A program made the position numbers and the translations under genes. From contig NZ_JNFA01000005.1 in NCBI RefSeq assembly GCF_000766865.1, forward strand, positions 1 to 64,000: a DNA stretch of 64,000 nt, read 5' to 3'. The stretch comes from Listeria booriae. Its GTDB lineage: Bacteria > Bacillota > Bacilli > Lactobacillales > Listeriaceae. Under the pieces are notes generated by a model that worked only from the letters and a program-made list of their open reading frames with translations, was not told where the DNA came from and did not search any database. Positions 50,590 through 60,164 of this stretch are shown piece after piece (the stretch's first letter is position 1; each line of letters begins with the position of its first letter).

Positions 50590-51360
50590 TTAAATCTCAA
50601 ATTCAAGTTTAGAGTTGTTGCTGAATTTTGCTTCGAATTCAAACTCTTTGTAGTCTTTGCCTAAGTTTAATTTAGTAAGGACTTGGTTTACGATTTGTGT
50701 TTGTGATTTCTTTTGGATGTCGAAATTAGCGAAGATTGCTTCGATTTTAGCTTGCGCTGCTGCGCCTTCTAGTTTTTCTTTTGTGAATTCATTTTCGAAT
50801 TTAGCTTTGACAGTGCCATTGCTTTTTACTTCGTATTGGAATTCTACATCTTGTTTTTTGTACTCGATTTGTACTTCGATTTTTGTAACGCTTAGTGCTG
50901 CTGGTGTTACGGCTGGTGTGTCTGTTCCTGCAGAACCAGAGCTAGAGCTACCGAATGTGCCGAAGTTTACTTGTGTTGTGTAAGGTGTTGTGATGTACGC
51001 AAGGTGAAGGCCTTTATTGCTGTTTTTCGCGATGTCTGTCAAAATGCCTTTTAGTTGTTGCGTGTAAGCTGTTGCGCTTGCTGCGATTTGTTTCGCTTCG
51101 GCTGCTTTGAAGCCTGCTTTTGTCCATGTTTTGTTTACTTTCAATTGGTTGTAAACTGCATTTACGTTAGCTGTTGTTACTTCTACGCCTGTTAATTTAG
51201 CAAGGTCTGCTTTCGTAAATTGTTGAATTGTTTTGTAGCTATCTTGATACGTGATATTACCAATCTGTTCTGCTGCCAAGGAAGTTGTTGGCGCGATCGT
51301 TGTCAATCCCAAGCTTAATGCTACACCTGTTGCTGCTGCTACTTTTACAAATTTGTTCAT
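50590..51360 (-). CDS. Secreted YusW-like domain protein
   Basis: The 256-residue protein has a Sec signal peptide (MNKFVKVAAATGVALSLGL, cleavage near LAAEQ). Its N-terminal half (about 30-140) is helical with repeated Ala/Thr, then a Ser/Gly linker GSSSSGSAG, and a C-terminal YusW-like domain (about 165-256: TKIEVQIEYKKQDVEFQYEV). No anchor is visible, so it is released or loosely held. Function of YusW domains is unknown. GGAGAGATTTAG precedes the ATG. It is divergent from the PadR operon and shares with it inverted repeats, so PadR control is likely. Confidence 0.85.
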   Translation of the reverse strand: MNKFVKVAAATGVALSLGLTTIAPTTSLAAEQIGNITYQDSYKTIQQFTKADLAKLTGVEVTTANVNAVYNQLKVNKTWTKAGFKAAEAKQIAASATAYTQQLKGILTDIAKNSNKGLHLAYITTPYTTQVNFGTFGSSSSGSAGTDTPAVTPAALSVTKIEVQIEYKKQDVEFQYEVKSNGTVKAKFENEFTKEKLEGAAAQAKIEAIFANFDIQKKSQTQIVNQVLTKLNLGKDYKEFEFEAKFSNNSKLEFEI

Positions 51361-51380
51361 CTAAATCTCTCCTATTCCTG

Positions 51381-51485
51381 TTCTATTATAGATTGGCTAC
51401 TATTATTTATTCTATAGTACCTAAGACAATCATAGGACATGCGAATAATATTGTCAAGACTTTTCTATTATAGAATAAATAGTAG
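51381..51485. promoter_or_regulatory. Inverted and direct repeats, probable PadR operators
   Basis: CTACTATTATTTATTCTATA (51397-51416) is the inverse of TATAGAATAAATAGTAG (51469-51485) except for a 3-nt insertion. TTCTATTATAGA occurs directly repeated at 51381 and 51463. Located between the divergent YusW-like and PadR genes, they can regulate both. Confidence 0.6.
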
Positions 51486-51581
51486 TCAATAATGTATTGC
51501 TTAAAAACCTTGATATTGCTATAATAAGACTGACTATTAATTATTATTTTAAATAGAGTAGTGTTAGCAGGAGGACGAGTA

Positions 51582-51911
51582 ATGCGTACGTCAATTCAGT
51601 TCAAAAAAGGTGTCCTGGAACTCTGTGTTCTATATTTAGTTCAGAAAAAGGACCGTTACGGCTATGAATTAACGCAGAAAGTAAACAAACATATTGAAAT
51701 TGCAGAAGGAGCACTCTATCCATCGTTGCGCCGCTTGGTGAAAGATGGCTACTGTTCCACCTATACACAAGACTCACCAGATGGTCCTTCGCGAAAATAT
51801 TATCATATTACGAACTTAGGTAGAGAATACTTAGATGAATTGTTAACAGAATGGGATAAATTCGTGGTAGACGTTAACAATCTTCGTGAGGAGGAAGACA
51901 GAGATGAATAG
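51582..51911 (+). CDS. PadR-family transcriptional regulator
   Basis: The 109-residue protein has the PadR winged helix (FKKGVLELCVLYLVQKKDRYGYELTQKV, EGALYPSLRRLVKDGY, GPSRKYYHITNLGREYL) and a short C-terminal helix. The ATG at 51582 follows AGGAGGACGAGTA. It overlaps the DUF1700 gene by 8 nt. PadR regulators of this type head PadR-DUF1700-DUF4097 operons in Firmicutes and are thought to autoregulate; envelope-related signals are proposed for them. Confidence 0.92.
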   Translation: MRTSIQFKKGVLELCVLYLVQKKDRYGYELTQKVNKHIEIAEGALYPSLRRLVKDGYCSTYTQDSPDGPSRKYYHITNLGREYLDELLTEWDKFVVDVNNLREEEDRDE

Positions 51912-52389
51912 ACAGGAATTTTTTAGAGCATTGGAGGAAGGTTTCGCGACACTCGATATCGAGGAACGCGAAAGCCTTCTTGCCGATTACGAGGAGCACA
52001 TCCAAATCAGTATGGCTTCTGGAAAAACAGAAGAAGAGGCGCTAGCTCACATTGGCGATCCGCGACATATCGTTGCTTCTTACTTCGAGGAGAATCGGTT
52101 GGACGCGGCCTTGCACGGTCTTGATGATGAGAACAACCGAAAACGCATTCAGTGGAAAGCCTTGTTTTCTACTTTGTGGCAAATCATTATTTTAGTATTA
52201 TCGGCCCTATTTATTTTATTCAGCGGAATTGCTATTATTGTTTATATTTTTAATTGGATTTCTATCGGGCAAGTCATTGTATATCAACTTTTTTTGTGTT
52301 GTGTACTAATCGGAATTGCGTTACTTTTATCATCATTACTAGCCTCCACTTGGCGCCAATTCATAACTAGAAAGGGAGCATCGCAATGA
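51904..52389 (+). CDS. DUF1700 (HAAS-domain) membrane protein
   Basis: The 161-residue protein begins with the HAAS signature MNRQEFFRALEEGFATLDIEERESLLADYEEHI (a helical cytosolic domain of about 80 residues, EEALAHIGDPRHIVASYF) and ends with two transmembrane helices (about 90-115 and 122-148). HAAS-domain proteins pair with PadR regulators and are thought to relay a membrane signal to them. GAGGAGGAAGACAGAG precedes the ATG. It overlaps both neighbours, by 8 nt upstream and 4 nt downstream. Confidence 0.9.
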   Translation: MNRQEFFRALEEGFATLDIEERESLLADYEEHIQISMASGKTEEEALAHIGDPRHIVASYFEENRLDAALHGLDDENNRKRIQWKALFSTLWQIIILVLSALFILFSGIAIIVYIFNWISIGQVIVYQLFLCCVLIGIALLLSSLLASTWRQFITRKGASQ

Positions 52390-53471
52390 AAAAGCATATT
52401 ATTTTCGGAATTTTACTGACAGCAATTGGGTGCATCGGCTTCTTGATTTGCCTTGTTTCTGGGAACATTATCGATCAGGGCCACGCTTACACGAAGAATT
52501 GGTCCATCTCCAATAAAAGCCTGCAAAACCTAACCATACGAAGTGACTACAATATCGATGTTAACTTCAAAAAGACGACAAGTGACCAGAATTATATTAC
52601 GCTAAATGGCAATCTAACACCAAAACAAATCGAGAAGTTGAACGACACGGTGCTTTCTAAAGGCAATTTGACTATCGATATGAAACATTCGAATCCAACG
52701 CTGAACAAAATCAATTTACAAGACTTTGGCATTCAAGACATCACGATTCACTTAGCATCCGATTTTCAATTTGATAATGTCGTAATTGAAAGTGACACTG
52801 GCAAAATCGACGTCAATAATCTCACCAGCAAACATCTAAAAGTCGCCGTCCAATCTGGTTTTGTTGAAGGCTATAAAAATGATATTCAAGACGCTACCGT
52901 AAGAACAAAATCTGCAGACGTCGAACTCCTGCATTGGCTAGGAAATGTCACGATTCATAACGACGAAGGAACTGCCATCATCAAAGATTCCATCGGTGAT
53001 TTCCAAATCATCAGCCAATCCGGAATCGTGCAATCCCATCGCAACATCGGTGAGGCAATTCTACTAAAAACCGACACCGGCAAAATCGTGTCCACCGAAG
53101 ATGATGTCACAACCTTAAACATCAACACAAAAGCTGGCGTAGCCATCCTAGAAGAAGTCGACGGCAAACTGGCAGCTACAGCAGGTACAGGCAAAATCGT
53201 TCTGCGCAACATTCGCGGCGACCTAACGGCAACGACTGACGACGCCGACATCATCCTAGACCAGCAAACCGTTGCCGGCAACATCACGGCGATAAGCAAA
53301 TCCGGCCTCGTCAAAATGACACTGTCACCACTTTTCAAATCAGCACCAATCACAACACAAACAAGTACAGGCGAAGTTTTCACACCAAAGACATTCTCCG
53401 CACGCCAAGGCTCTCCAAAAATAAATATCAAAACAGACTCTGGCGATATTAAAATATTCTCAGAAGAATAA
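52386..53471 (+). CDS. DUF4097 adhesin-like beta-helix membrane protein
   Basis: The 361-residue protein has one N-terminal transmembrane helix (about 5-28) and a long outer domain of short beta repeats (TDTGKIDVNNL, TKSADVELL, TDTGKIVSTED, TTDDADIIL, TDSGDIKIF), the DUF4097 fold found at the end of PadR/HAAS operons. It should face outward and may be the sensor or effector of the module. The ATG overlaps the DUF1700 stop (ATGA). A strong terminator follows. Confidence 0.88.
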   Translation: MKKHIIFGILLTAIGCIGFLICLVSGNIIDQGHAYTKNWSISNKSLQNLTIRSDYNIDVNFKKTTSDQNYITLNGNLTPKQIEKLNDTVLSKGNLTIDMKHSNPTLNKINLQDFGIQDITIHLASDFQFDNVVIESDTGKIDVNNLTSKHLKVAVQSGFVEGYKNDIQDATVRTKSADVELLHWLGNVTIHNDEGTAIIKDSIGDFQIISQSGIVQSHRNIGEAILLKTDTGKIVSTEDDVTTLNINTKAGVAILEEVDGKLAATAGTGKIVLRNIRGDLTATTDDADIILDQQTVAGNITAISKSGLVKMTLSPLFKSAPITTQTSTGEVFTPKTFSARQGSPKINIKTDSGDIKIFSEE

Positions 53472-53475
53472 GCAA

Positions 53476-53514
53476 AATACCCCTGTTCCGCGAAATCTGG
53501 CAGGGGTATTTTTG
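53476..53514 (+). terminator. Terminator of the PadR/DUF1700/DUF4097 operon
   Basis: AATACCCCTG pairs with CAGGGGTATT, followed by TTT; it may also serve araA from the other side. Confidence 0.85.
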
Positions 53515-53544
53515 CATTCCTTAATGTATATAAGTTTTTGAAAG

Positions 53545-54969
53545 TTACTTAATCAGCGTTGTTTCTAAACCAACTAATTTTGCCCAAGTCACTATCTGAT
53601 CTGTCGTCAAATTTAGCGAAACCACCGTGTGATGTCCGCCTCCCGCTTCAATCCAAGCGTGAACACCTTCGTGGAATCCAGGTTTCACTTCCCATAAAAC
53701 ACGCGCCACTGGCAAATGCGGTGCTGGTTCTGTCGGCTCAAATGCAATGACTTCATTAATCAATAGTTTGTAATGCGTGCCAAAGTCAGCCATTGATACA
53801 ACGACGCCATCCCCAGCTTTTCCATCAAACACAAGTCTTGCTGGGTCTTCGCGGTCGCCCATAGAAAGCGGTGAAACAACGATTTTCGGCTTGTTTACAG
53901 CAAGTGTAGGATCTACTTCCATCATATGCGACTGCAAAATTGCTTCTTTGCCTACCGCTAATTCATACGTATAATCTTCCATAAAACCTGTATTTTCATT
54001 GTGCGCCATCACTTTCATCAAACGATCAATGGCAGCCGTTTTCCAATCACCTTCACCAGCAAAGCCATATCCTTCTGCCATCAAGCGTTGCACCGCAAGC
54101 CCCGGCAACTGTTGTAAACCATATAAATCTTCAAAATTCGAAGTAAAAGCATTGTACCCGCCCTGTTCAAGGAAACGACGAATACCAATTTCCTGGCGCG
54201 CCTGCACTTTCACGTGTGCTTCCCAAGTCGCCGCATCATAATCGCCATAATCAAAATCATAGAGCTGCTTGTATTCGCTAAACAAAGCCTCCACTTCTTC
54301 ATCCGTGACAGCATCCACAACTTGGACCAAATCACCAATTCCAAAATAATCGACAACCCAGCCAAACTGAATTTGCGCCTCCACTTTATCGCCTTCTGTT
54401 ACGCCGACATTTCGCATATTATCGCCAAAACGGGCAACTTTAATGTTAAAACTTTCCTCATAAGCAACCGCCACATCCATCCAGTCAGCAAGTTCAGACA
54501 TAACGCGATCTGTTTTCCAGTGACCGACGACGATTTTATTTTGTTTGCCTAAGCGAGCATTAATAAAACCATATTCGCGGTCGCCATGTGCTGATTGGTT
54601 CAAGTTCATGAAGTCCATATCAATCGTTTTCCATGGAATACTCTCGTTGAATTGTGTTGCTAAATGAAGTAGCGGTTTTTGCAATAGTTTTGTTCCACGA
54701 ATCCACATTTTGGCCGGCGAGAATGTATGCATCCATGTGATGACACCCGCCACTTTATCCTGGTAGTTCGCTTCTTTCATGATATTTGTAATCGTGTCCG
54801 CCGTTACCGCAAGCCCTTTTAACACGATTGGGTAGGGCATTCTACCACTTTTATTTAGCGCCGTGACCATTTCTTCCGCGTCTTTTTTGACACTTCTTAA
54901 CGCTTCTTCACCGTACAAATGTTGCGAACCTACGACAAACCAAAATTCTTTTTCAGCTACTTTTAACAT
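53545..54969 (-). CDS. araA: L-arabinose isomerase
   Basis: The 474-residue enzyme converts L-arabinose to L-ribulose in the cytosol. Typical AraA segments are [43 protein letters not shown] and the metal-binding Glu/His residues in [16 protein letters not shown] and GGHHTVV. Length equals that of bacterial AraA proteins (about 475-500). GGAGCTGGAAGAAAC precedes the ATG. It is third in the araB-araD-araA operon. Confidence 0.96.
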   Translation of the reverse strand: MLKVAEKEFWFVVGSQHLYGEEALRSVKKDAEEMVTALNKSGRMPYPIVLKGLAVTADTITNIMKEANYQDKVAGVITWMHTFSPAKMWIRGTKLLQKPLLHLATQFNESIPWKTIDMDFMNLNQSAHGDREYGFINARLGKQNKIVVGHWKTDRVMSELADWMDVAVAYEESFNIKVARFGDNMRNVGVTEGDKVEAQIQFGWVVDYFGIGDLVQVVDAVTDEEVEALFSEYKQLYDFDYGDYDAATWEAHVKVQARQEIGIRRFLEQGGYNAFTSNFEDLYGLQQLPGLAVQRLMAEGYGFAGEGDWKTAAIDRLMKVMAHNENTGFMEDYTYELAVGKEAILQSHMMEVDPTLAVNKPKIVVSPLSMGDREDPARLVFDGKAGDGVVVSMADFGTHYKLLINEVIAFEPTEPAPHLPVARVLWEVKPGFHEGVHAWIEAGGGHHTVVSLNLTTDQIVTWAKLVGLETTLIK

Positions 54970-54986
54970 GTTTCTTCCAGCTCCTT

Positions 54987-55685
54987 TTATTTTCCTTGTC
55001 CATAATAAGCATTTTTACCGTGTTTTCTTAAATAATGTTTATCAAGCACTCGTTTTGGCAGCTCTTCTGCATAGCTATTGAGTTGTCTTGTATAATAATT
55101 CATTTTGCAAACTTCATCTAACACGACCGCGTTCATAACTGCACTGGTGGCGTCTTTTCCCCAAGTAAATGGGCCGTGTCCGTGGAGCAAAACACCCGGC
55201 ACGTCTGTCGGATTAACGCCCCGCTCGCTAAACGTTTCTACAATGACGTTGCCCGTTTCATGCTCGTATCCAGCATCGATTTCGTCCTGTGTTAAAACGC
55301 GCGCACAAGGAACTGCACCGAAAAATGTGTCCGCGTGCGTTGTCCCCATTGCCGGAACATCAAGTCCCGCTTGCGCCCAGATTGTCGCCCACGTTGAATG
55401 TGTATGTACAATTCCGCCGATTTCAGGGAAGTTTCTGTACAGTACAGCATGTGTTGGCGTGTCCGAAGACGGATTCAAATCCCCCTCCACAACATGATTA
55501 TCCAGATCGACAACTACCATATCCGAAGCTTTCATTTCTGTATAACTGACACCACTCGGTTTAATGACAAAGCATTGCGACGCCTTATCAAAAGCACTCA
55601 CATTGCCCCATGTATATTTAATAAGACCGCGTTCCGGTAATTCCAAATTAGCCTGAAAAACCTCTTCTTTCAAATCTTCTAACAT
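54987..55685 (-). CDS. araD: L-ribulose-5-phosphate 4-epimerase
   Basis: The 232-residue class II aldolase-fold enzyme converts L-ribulose 5-phosphate to D-xylulose 5-phosphate. Zinc-binding His residues are in [12 protein letters not shown] and [11 protein letters not shown], and the catalytic Asp/His region is [10 protein letters not shown]. The ATG at 55685 follows TTGGAGGGTTTTGCG; the frame start at 55700 lacks a ribosome site. It lies 17 bp before araA. Confidence 0.96.
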   Translation of the reverse strand: MLEDLKEEVFQANLELPERGLIKYTWGNVSAFDKASQCFVIKPSGVSYTEMKASDMVVVDLDNHVVEGDLNPSSDTPTHAVLYRNFPEIGGIVHTHSTWATIWAQAGLDVPAMGTTHADTFFGAVPCARVLTQDEIDAGYEHETGNVIVETFSERGVNPTDVPGVLLHGHGPFTWGKDATSAVMNAVVLDEVCKMNYYTRQLNSYAEELPKRVLDKHYLRKHGKNAYYGQGK

Positions 55686-55701
55686 CGCAAAACCCTCCAA
55701 T

Positions 55702-57309
55702 CTATTTCAATTTTTCAATTGCTCGTTTTTCAATCTCTATTCCTTCGCGGTAACGATTCAAGAATACCTCGTAGCCAGCCATCTCCTCTTCGGTCGGTTC
55801 CAGCGTCACGCCGCGATCATCTTTAAACACCTCTTGCGCTAAAAATGTAGCCAAAGATTGTTCCGCATCTGATTTCATGTACGCCGCAAGCAACGCAATG
55901 CCCCATGCTCCGCCTTCACTCGCCGTATCCATCACCGTAATCGGCGCCTTCATCGCAGCTGCAAGCACCCGTTGACCAACCTCAGGCGTTTTAAAAATCC
56001 CGCCATGTCCAACCAATGTGTCAATGTGAATCTGCTCTTGTTTTAAAATATCCAATCCCATCCGCATCGCACCGAACGCACTCGTAAGATGAACGCGCAT
56101 GAAGTTCGCTAAATTAAACCTGCTTTCCGGCGAACGAACAAATAGCGGCCTGCCTTCATTGACTCCCGTAATATTTTCACCAGAATAATAACCGTACGAA
56201 AGCAATCCACCGCAATCCAAATCACCATTTAGCGCCTCTTTTAGCAACACGGAGAACAGTTTTTCTGTACTAACTTCAAAACCAAAAGCCTCCGTAACTT
56301 CTTGGAACAGCTTCATCCACGCGTTTATATCCGACGAGCAGTTATTCGTATGCACCATCCCAACTAGATCCCCAGATGGCGTCGTCACCAGATCAATCTC
56401 CGGATAAACCGCTCGCAGTTCTTTTTCCAACACAATCATCGCAAAAGCAGAAGTCCCGACCGACACGTTCCCAGTTCGCTTCGCCACGCTATTCGTAGCA
56501 ACCATACCCGTTCCCGCGTCACCCTCAGGCGGACAAATCGGAATCCCCGGCTGCAAATTCCCCGTTGGATCAAGTAAATACGCACCTTCTTGTGTCAATC
56601 TACCAGCCTCGTCACCAGCCAGTAACACTTTCGGCAAAATCGCCTGCAAACTTACTGCGACGCCTTCCTTTTCAACTAGTTGACTAAATGTCTCGATCAT
56701 TTTTTGATTGTACGTTTTTGTGGCAATATCAATTGGAAACATGCCCGAAGCGTCTCCTATCCCGATAACCTTCTCACCCGTCAACTGCCAATGGATGTAG
56801 CCAGCAAGCGTTGTTAAGTAATCGATTTGCTCGATATGGTCTTCTTTATTCAAAATTGCCTGATACAAGTGGGCGATACTCCAACGTTGCGGAATGTTAT
56901 AGCTAAATTGTTCGGTCAACTTCTGTTCCGCTTCTTCCGTCATGGAATTGCGCCAAGTTCGAAACGGCACCAGTAATTGTTTCTTTTTGTCAAAAGCCAT
57001 GTATCCGTGCATCATCGCGCTAAAACCAATAGACCCAACTGCAGACAACGTTTCTCCATACTTCTCAAAAACTTCCGATGCAAGCTTGCGATAACTCATT
57101 CGTAAGCCCTTCCAAATGTCATCAAGCGCATATGTCCAAACGCCATCTTCTAATTTGTTCTCCCATTCATAACTTCCCGTAGCAACCGCGCTAAATTTCG
57201 AATCCATTAAAACAGCTTTAATCCGCGTCGAACCGAATTCGATTCCTAAAGATGTACGGCCATCAATAACATCCAGCATCTCCTCTGCTTTCACTTCTTC
57301 TGTACTAAT
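55702..57309 (-). CDS. araB: L-ribulokinase, FGGY family, with probable AUU start
   Basis: The FGGY kinase phosphorylates L-ribulose. It shows [18 protein letters not shown] (phosphate 1 loop), [10 protein letters not shown], a Gly-rich ATP segment [10 protein letters not shown], and [20 protein letters not shown] in the C-terminal domain. From GTG 57294 it would be 530 residues. The only good ribosome site, AGGAGG, is 8 nt before an in-frame ATT (57309-57307), while the GTG is 23 nt away from it and the ATG at 57279 too close to another purine run. I therefore annotate the ATT start (535 residues) with the GTG as alternative. First gene of araBDA. Confidence 0.9.
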   Translation of the reverse strand: MSTEEVKAEEMLDVIDGRTSLGIEFGSTRIKAVLMDSKFSAVATGSYEWENKLEDGVWTYALDDIWKGLRMSYRKLASEVFEKYGETLSAVGSIGFSAMMHGYMAFDKKKQLLVPFRTWRNSMTEEAEQKLTEQFSYNIPQRWSIAHLYQAILNKEDHIEQIDYLTTLAGYIHWQLTGEKVIGIGDASGMFPIDIATKTYNQKMIETFSQLVEKEGVAVSLQAILPKVLLAGDEAGRLTQEGAYLLDPTGNLQPGIPICPPEGDAGTGMVATNSVAKRTGNVSVGTSAFAMIVLEKELRAVYPEIDLVTTPSGDLVGMVHTNNCSSDINAWMKLFQEVTEAFGFEVSTEKLFSVLLKEALNGDLDCGGLLSYGYYSGENITGVNEGRPLFVRSPESRFNLANFMRVHLTSAFGAMRMGLDILKQEQIHIDTLVGHGGIFKTPEVGQRVLAAAMKAPITVMDTASEGGAWGIALLAAYMKSDAEQSLATFLAQEVFKDDRGVTLEPTEEEMAGYEVFLNRYREGIEIEKRAIEKLK

Positions 57310-57351
57310 TTTAAAGACCTCCTTTGAAAAATCAGATTAAATCATCGCTTT

Positions 57352-57365
57352 TAGTAACGCTTACA
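57352..57365. promoter_or_regulatory. cre site (CcpA) in the araB leader
   Basis: On the minus strand TGTAAGCGTTACTA matches 12 of 14 consensus positions, just downstream of the araB -10 box. Confidence 0.65.
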
Positions 57366-57370
57366 TTCTA

Positions 57371-57399
57371 AATTTACTCTTGTTGTACGTACATGTCAA
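57371..57399 (-). promoter_or_regulatory. araBDA promoter with internal AraR box
   Basis: On the minus strand TTGACA (57399-57394) and TAAATT (57376-57371) are 17 bp apart. TTGTACGTACATGT (57383-57396), close to the AraR consensus ATTTGTACGTACAAAT, fills the spacer. Confidence 0.75.
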
Positions 57400-57429
57400 C
57401 TAAAAATATTAAAAAAGAGTAATAAATAC

Positions 57430-57458
57430 TTGATATGTCCGAACAAATATTGTAGAAT
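57430..57458 (+). promoter_or_regulatory. araE-like promoter with internal AraR box
   Basis: TTGATA (57430-57435) and TAGAAT (57453-57458) are 17 bp apart. ATATGTCCGAACAAAT (57433-57448), an AraR-type box, overlaps the -35 and spacer. Confidence 0.75.
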
Positions 57459-57471
57459 GAAAATGCTTACA
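57458..57471. promoter_or_regulatory. cre site (CcpA) at the araE-like transcription start
   Basis: TGAAAATGCTTACA matches 13 of 14 consensus positions and lies directly after the -10 box, a repressing position. Confidence 0.65.
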
Positions 57472-57526
57472 TAACATCGATTAAATTATTGCAAATCTAT
57501 TATGACAATAAGGGGTTGGACGCAAA

Positions 57527-58909
57527 ATGAAGAAAGAAAAGAAAATTTCTGCATCATTTATCTACTTTTTTGGAGCCTTTGGAGGTATACTTTTCGGTTA
57601 TGATATTGGGGTAATGACTGGGGCGCTTCCATTTCTACAAGATGATTGGAACTTGGCGGGGCATGCGGGGTTAATCGGTTGGATTACATCTGCTGTTATG
57701 CTAGGCGCGATATTTGGGGGCGCATTGGCTGGGATACTTTCCGATAGACTAGGTCGCCGCAAAATGATTTTGATTTCGGCTGTTGTTTTCGTCATTGGAT
57801 CGATTCTATGTGGACTCGCTCCGCACAACGGTCAGTATTACTTAATTGGAGCCAGAGTGTTGCTTGGACTCGCTGTAGGAGCTGCTTCAGCACTTGTTCC
57901 TTCTTACATGTCAGAAATGGCACCTGCTAAATTACGTGGACGCTTGTCGGGAATTAACCAAGTCATGATCGTTTCCGGAATGCTCCTTTCGTACATCATT
58001 GATTTTCTGCTAAAAGGACTGCCTGAAACATGGGCTTGGCGATTGATGCTTGGGATCGCAGCGGTTCCAGCTATTATTCTTTTCTTCGGAGTGTTAGCGC
58101 TTCCAGAGTCACCACGTTTCCTTGTAAAATCGAAAAAACTCGCCGAAGCAAGCAAAGTTCTTAGCTACATTCGCAAACCAGAAGAAGTAGACAAAGAACT
58201 CGATCAAATCATTAAAACCGCAAAACAAGAAGAACAAATCTCGCATACAACAACTTGGGGAACCCTTCTCACCGGTCGTTACAGGGCGCTTGTTATTGCA
58301 GGTATTGGCGTAGCTGCTTTCCAACAATTCCAAGGTGCGAACGCGATTTTTTATTACATCCCGCTAATCGTTGAAAAAGCGACAGGACATGCTGCGAGCG
58401 AAGCGCTGATGTGGCCTATCATCCAAGGCGTTATCCTCGTTCTTGGCGCGCTTTTCTTCCTAGTTATTGCGGACAAATTTAACCGTCGAACATTGCTAAC
58501 TATTGGTGGAACGGTGATGGGGCTGTCCTTTATCTTGCCAGCCATTTTAAATACTTTTGTGAAATCTGATGCCAGTCCGATGATTATGCTTATTTTTCTT
58601 TGTGTCTATGTAGCCTTCTATTCTTGTACTTGGGCACCGCTCACTTGGGTTATTGTCGGCGAGATTTTCCCACTTGCCATTCGTGGTCGGGCGTCTGGAT
58701 TAGCTTCTTCATTCAACTGGATTGGCTCTTTCCTTGTCGGATTGCTATTCCCAATCATGACCGCCTCCATGCCGCAAGAATTGGTTTTCGCCATTTTTGG
58801 AATCATTTGTTTCCTAGGCGTACTATTTATTCGCTTCTTTGTCCCTGAAACACGCGGCCACACGCTTGAAGAAATCGAACAACATGCCGCTGAAAGAAAA
58901 CTAGCATAA
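57527..58909 (+). CDS. araE: Sugar:proton symporter (AraE/GalP-type MFS)
   Basis: The 460-residue protein has twelve membrane helices and the sugar-porter motifs GFFGGILFGYDIGVMTGAL-like start, DRLGRRKMI after helix 2, PESPRFL after helix 6, QQFQGANAIFYY in helix 7 and PETRGHTLEEIE at the end. Length and context match AraE arabinose permease of B. subtilis (464 residues); the same family also carries xylose and galactose. It is divergent from araBDA, with an AraR box in its promoter and a cre site at the start. AAGGGGTTGGACGCAAA precedes the ATG. Confidence 0.9.
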   Translation: MKKEKKISASFIYFFGAFGGILFGYDIGVMTGALPFLQDDWNLAGHAGLIGWITSAVMLGAIFGGALAGILSDRLGRRKMILISAVVFVIGSILCGLAPHNGQYYLIGARVLLGLAVGAASALVPSYMSEMAPAKLRGRLSGINQVMIVSGMLLSYIIDFLLKGLPETWAWRLMLGIAAVPAIILFFGVLALPESPRFLVKSKKLAEASKVLSYIRKPEEVDKELDQIIKTAKQEEQISHTTTWGTLLTGRYRALVIAGIGVAAFQQFQGANAIFYYIPLIVEKATGHAASEALMWPIIQGVILVLGALFFLVIADKFNRRTLLTIGGTVMGLSFILPAILNTFVKSDASPMIMLIFLCVYVAFYSCTWAPLTWVIVGEIFPLAIRGRASGLASSFNWIGSFLVGLLFPIMTASMPQELVFAIFGIICFLGVLFIRFFVPETRGHTLEEIEQHAAERKLA

Positions 58910-58965
58910 AAAAAAGGCAGGTACTCTGAACCCTCCACCCGGGTAAAAAAGTACCTGCCCTTTTC
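58908..58965. terminator. Bidirectional terminator between araE and araR
   Basis: GGCAGGTACT pairs perfectly with AGTACCTGCC, with A and T runs on both flanks. Confidence 0.85.
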
Positions 58966-60047
58966 TAAATTTCTTTAACTGAATCTCGCTCAATCAAAAC
59001 CGGTGTGTAACAAATGCTGTCCTCTGGAACCCCCGTCTCAATTGTACGTACAATCCAATTCGCCGCATCTTTCCCCATCTCTTCCTTAGGGTGACTCAAC
59101 GTCGTTAATTTAATACTACCAACACGACTAAGCGTAGAATCATCATTCCCTACAATCGAAAAATCAGCTGGAATCTTGTACCCTTGCTCCATCAATTCCG
59201 TAGCCAGCAAATTCGCAACCTGATCGTTATAACAAACAATCCCCGTCACATCTTTCTTGCCCAGCCTCGCCAAAATTTGATTGATGACCTGCCCACGCGT
59301 CTCCGTCGTGTACGTGATAACATCTCCTTCTGAAAATCGTATTTCATAGGCCTCACACGCTTCAATAAACCCTTTCAAGCGATACTTTCCTTGCAAATCG
59401 TCCGTTTTCGTGACGAAAAGCAGGTTTTTGTGCTGCTTCTTGATAAGGCATTCCGTAGCTTTATAGCCAACTGCAACATCATCAACGCAAATGTGTGGAA
59501 TATTTAACTCCTCATAACCCGCATTAATCATCACGATTGGAATCCCTCGTTCTCGCAAACTGACATACAGCGCCAAGTTAGGATTATAAAGCGCACTTTT
59601 CGTCGGTTCCACAATAAGGCCATCTACGCCTTGATCGATCATCTTTTGCAAACACTCTTTTTCTGCCGCGTAATCGTTATTTGTGCTAGCGAGCAACAAG
59701 GAATAATTTTTACTGCGCAGTGTTTGTTCAATTCCACGAATGATTGACGGGAAAATATAATCGGACAAATATGTAGTAATGACGCCAATTGTTTTGTGTT
59801 CGCTTTTTGCTTTGCTGGCATCTTCCTGCCTTGGTTGATTGTCTACGTAAGTACCCGAGCCTTTTTCCTTGCGCAACAATCCTTCATTCACAAGCACAGC
59901 AATTGCTTGGCGAACCGTGTGACGGCTAACCCCGTAGTCCTCTTGGAGTTTCAATTCAGGTGGAATCGCCGTATTTTGCGGGTAGGTTCCCGTTGCGATT
60001 TTTGTACGTATATCTTCCGCGATAACTTGGTATTTAGATTGATTCAT
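58965..60047 (-). CDS. araR: Arabinose operon repressor, GntR-HTH / LacI-effector chimera
   Basis: The 360-residue protein joins a GntR winged helix (about 1-72: YQVIAEDIRTKIATGTYPQ, LQEDYGVSRHTVRQAIAVLVNEGLL) to a LacI/periplasmic-binding-type arabinose domain (about 85-360), the known AraR architecture. It releases its boxes when arabinose binds. The ATG at 60047 follows AAAGGAATAGATGT; the frame start at 60107 has no ribosome site. A half AraR box (CATACAAAT near 60100) lies upstream, allowing autoregulation. Together with araBDA and araE it makes a self-contained regulon. Confidence 0.95.
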   Translation of the reverse strand: MNQSKYQVIAEDIRTKIATGTYPQNTAIPPELKLQEDYGVSRHTVRQAIAVLVNEGLLRKEKGSGTYVDNQPRQEDASKAKSEHKTIGVITTYLSDYIFPSIIRGIEQTLRSKNYSLLLASTNNDYAAEKECLQKMIDQGVDGLIVEPTKSALYNPNLALYVSLRERGIPIVMINAGYEELNIPHICVDDVAVGYKATECLIKKQHKNLLFVTKTDDLQGKYRLKGFIEACEAYEIRFSEGDVITYTTETRGQVINQILARLGKKDVTGIVCYNDQVANLLATELMEQGYKIPADFSIVGNDDSTLSRVGSIKLTTLSHPKEEMGKDAANWIVRTIETGVPEDSICYTPVLIERDSVKEI

Positions 60048-60164
60048 ACATCTATTCCTTTCCATCTCAAACAGTTTGCAATGTATTGAGCGTGTTTTCC
60101 CATACAAATATTATACAACTTTTTCAAATCCAGATACAATAGCAAAAATACCTTTACTTACAGA

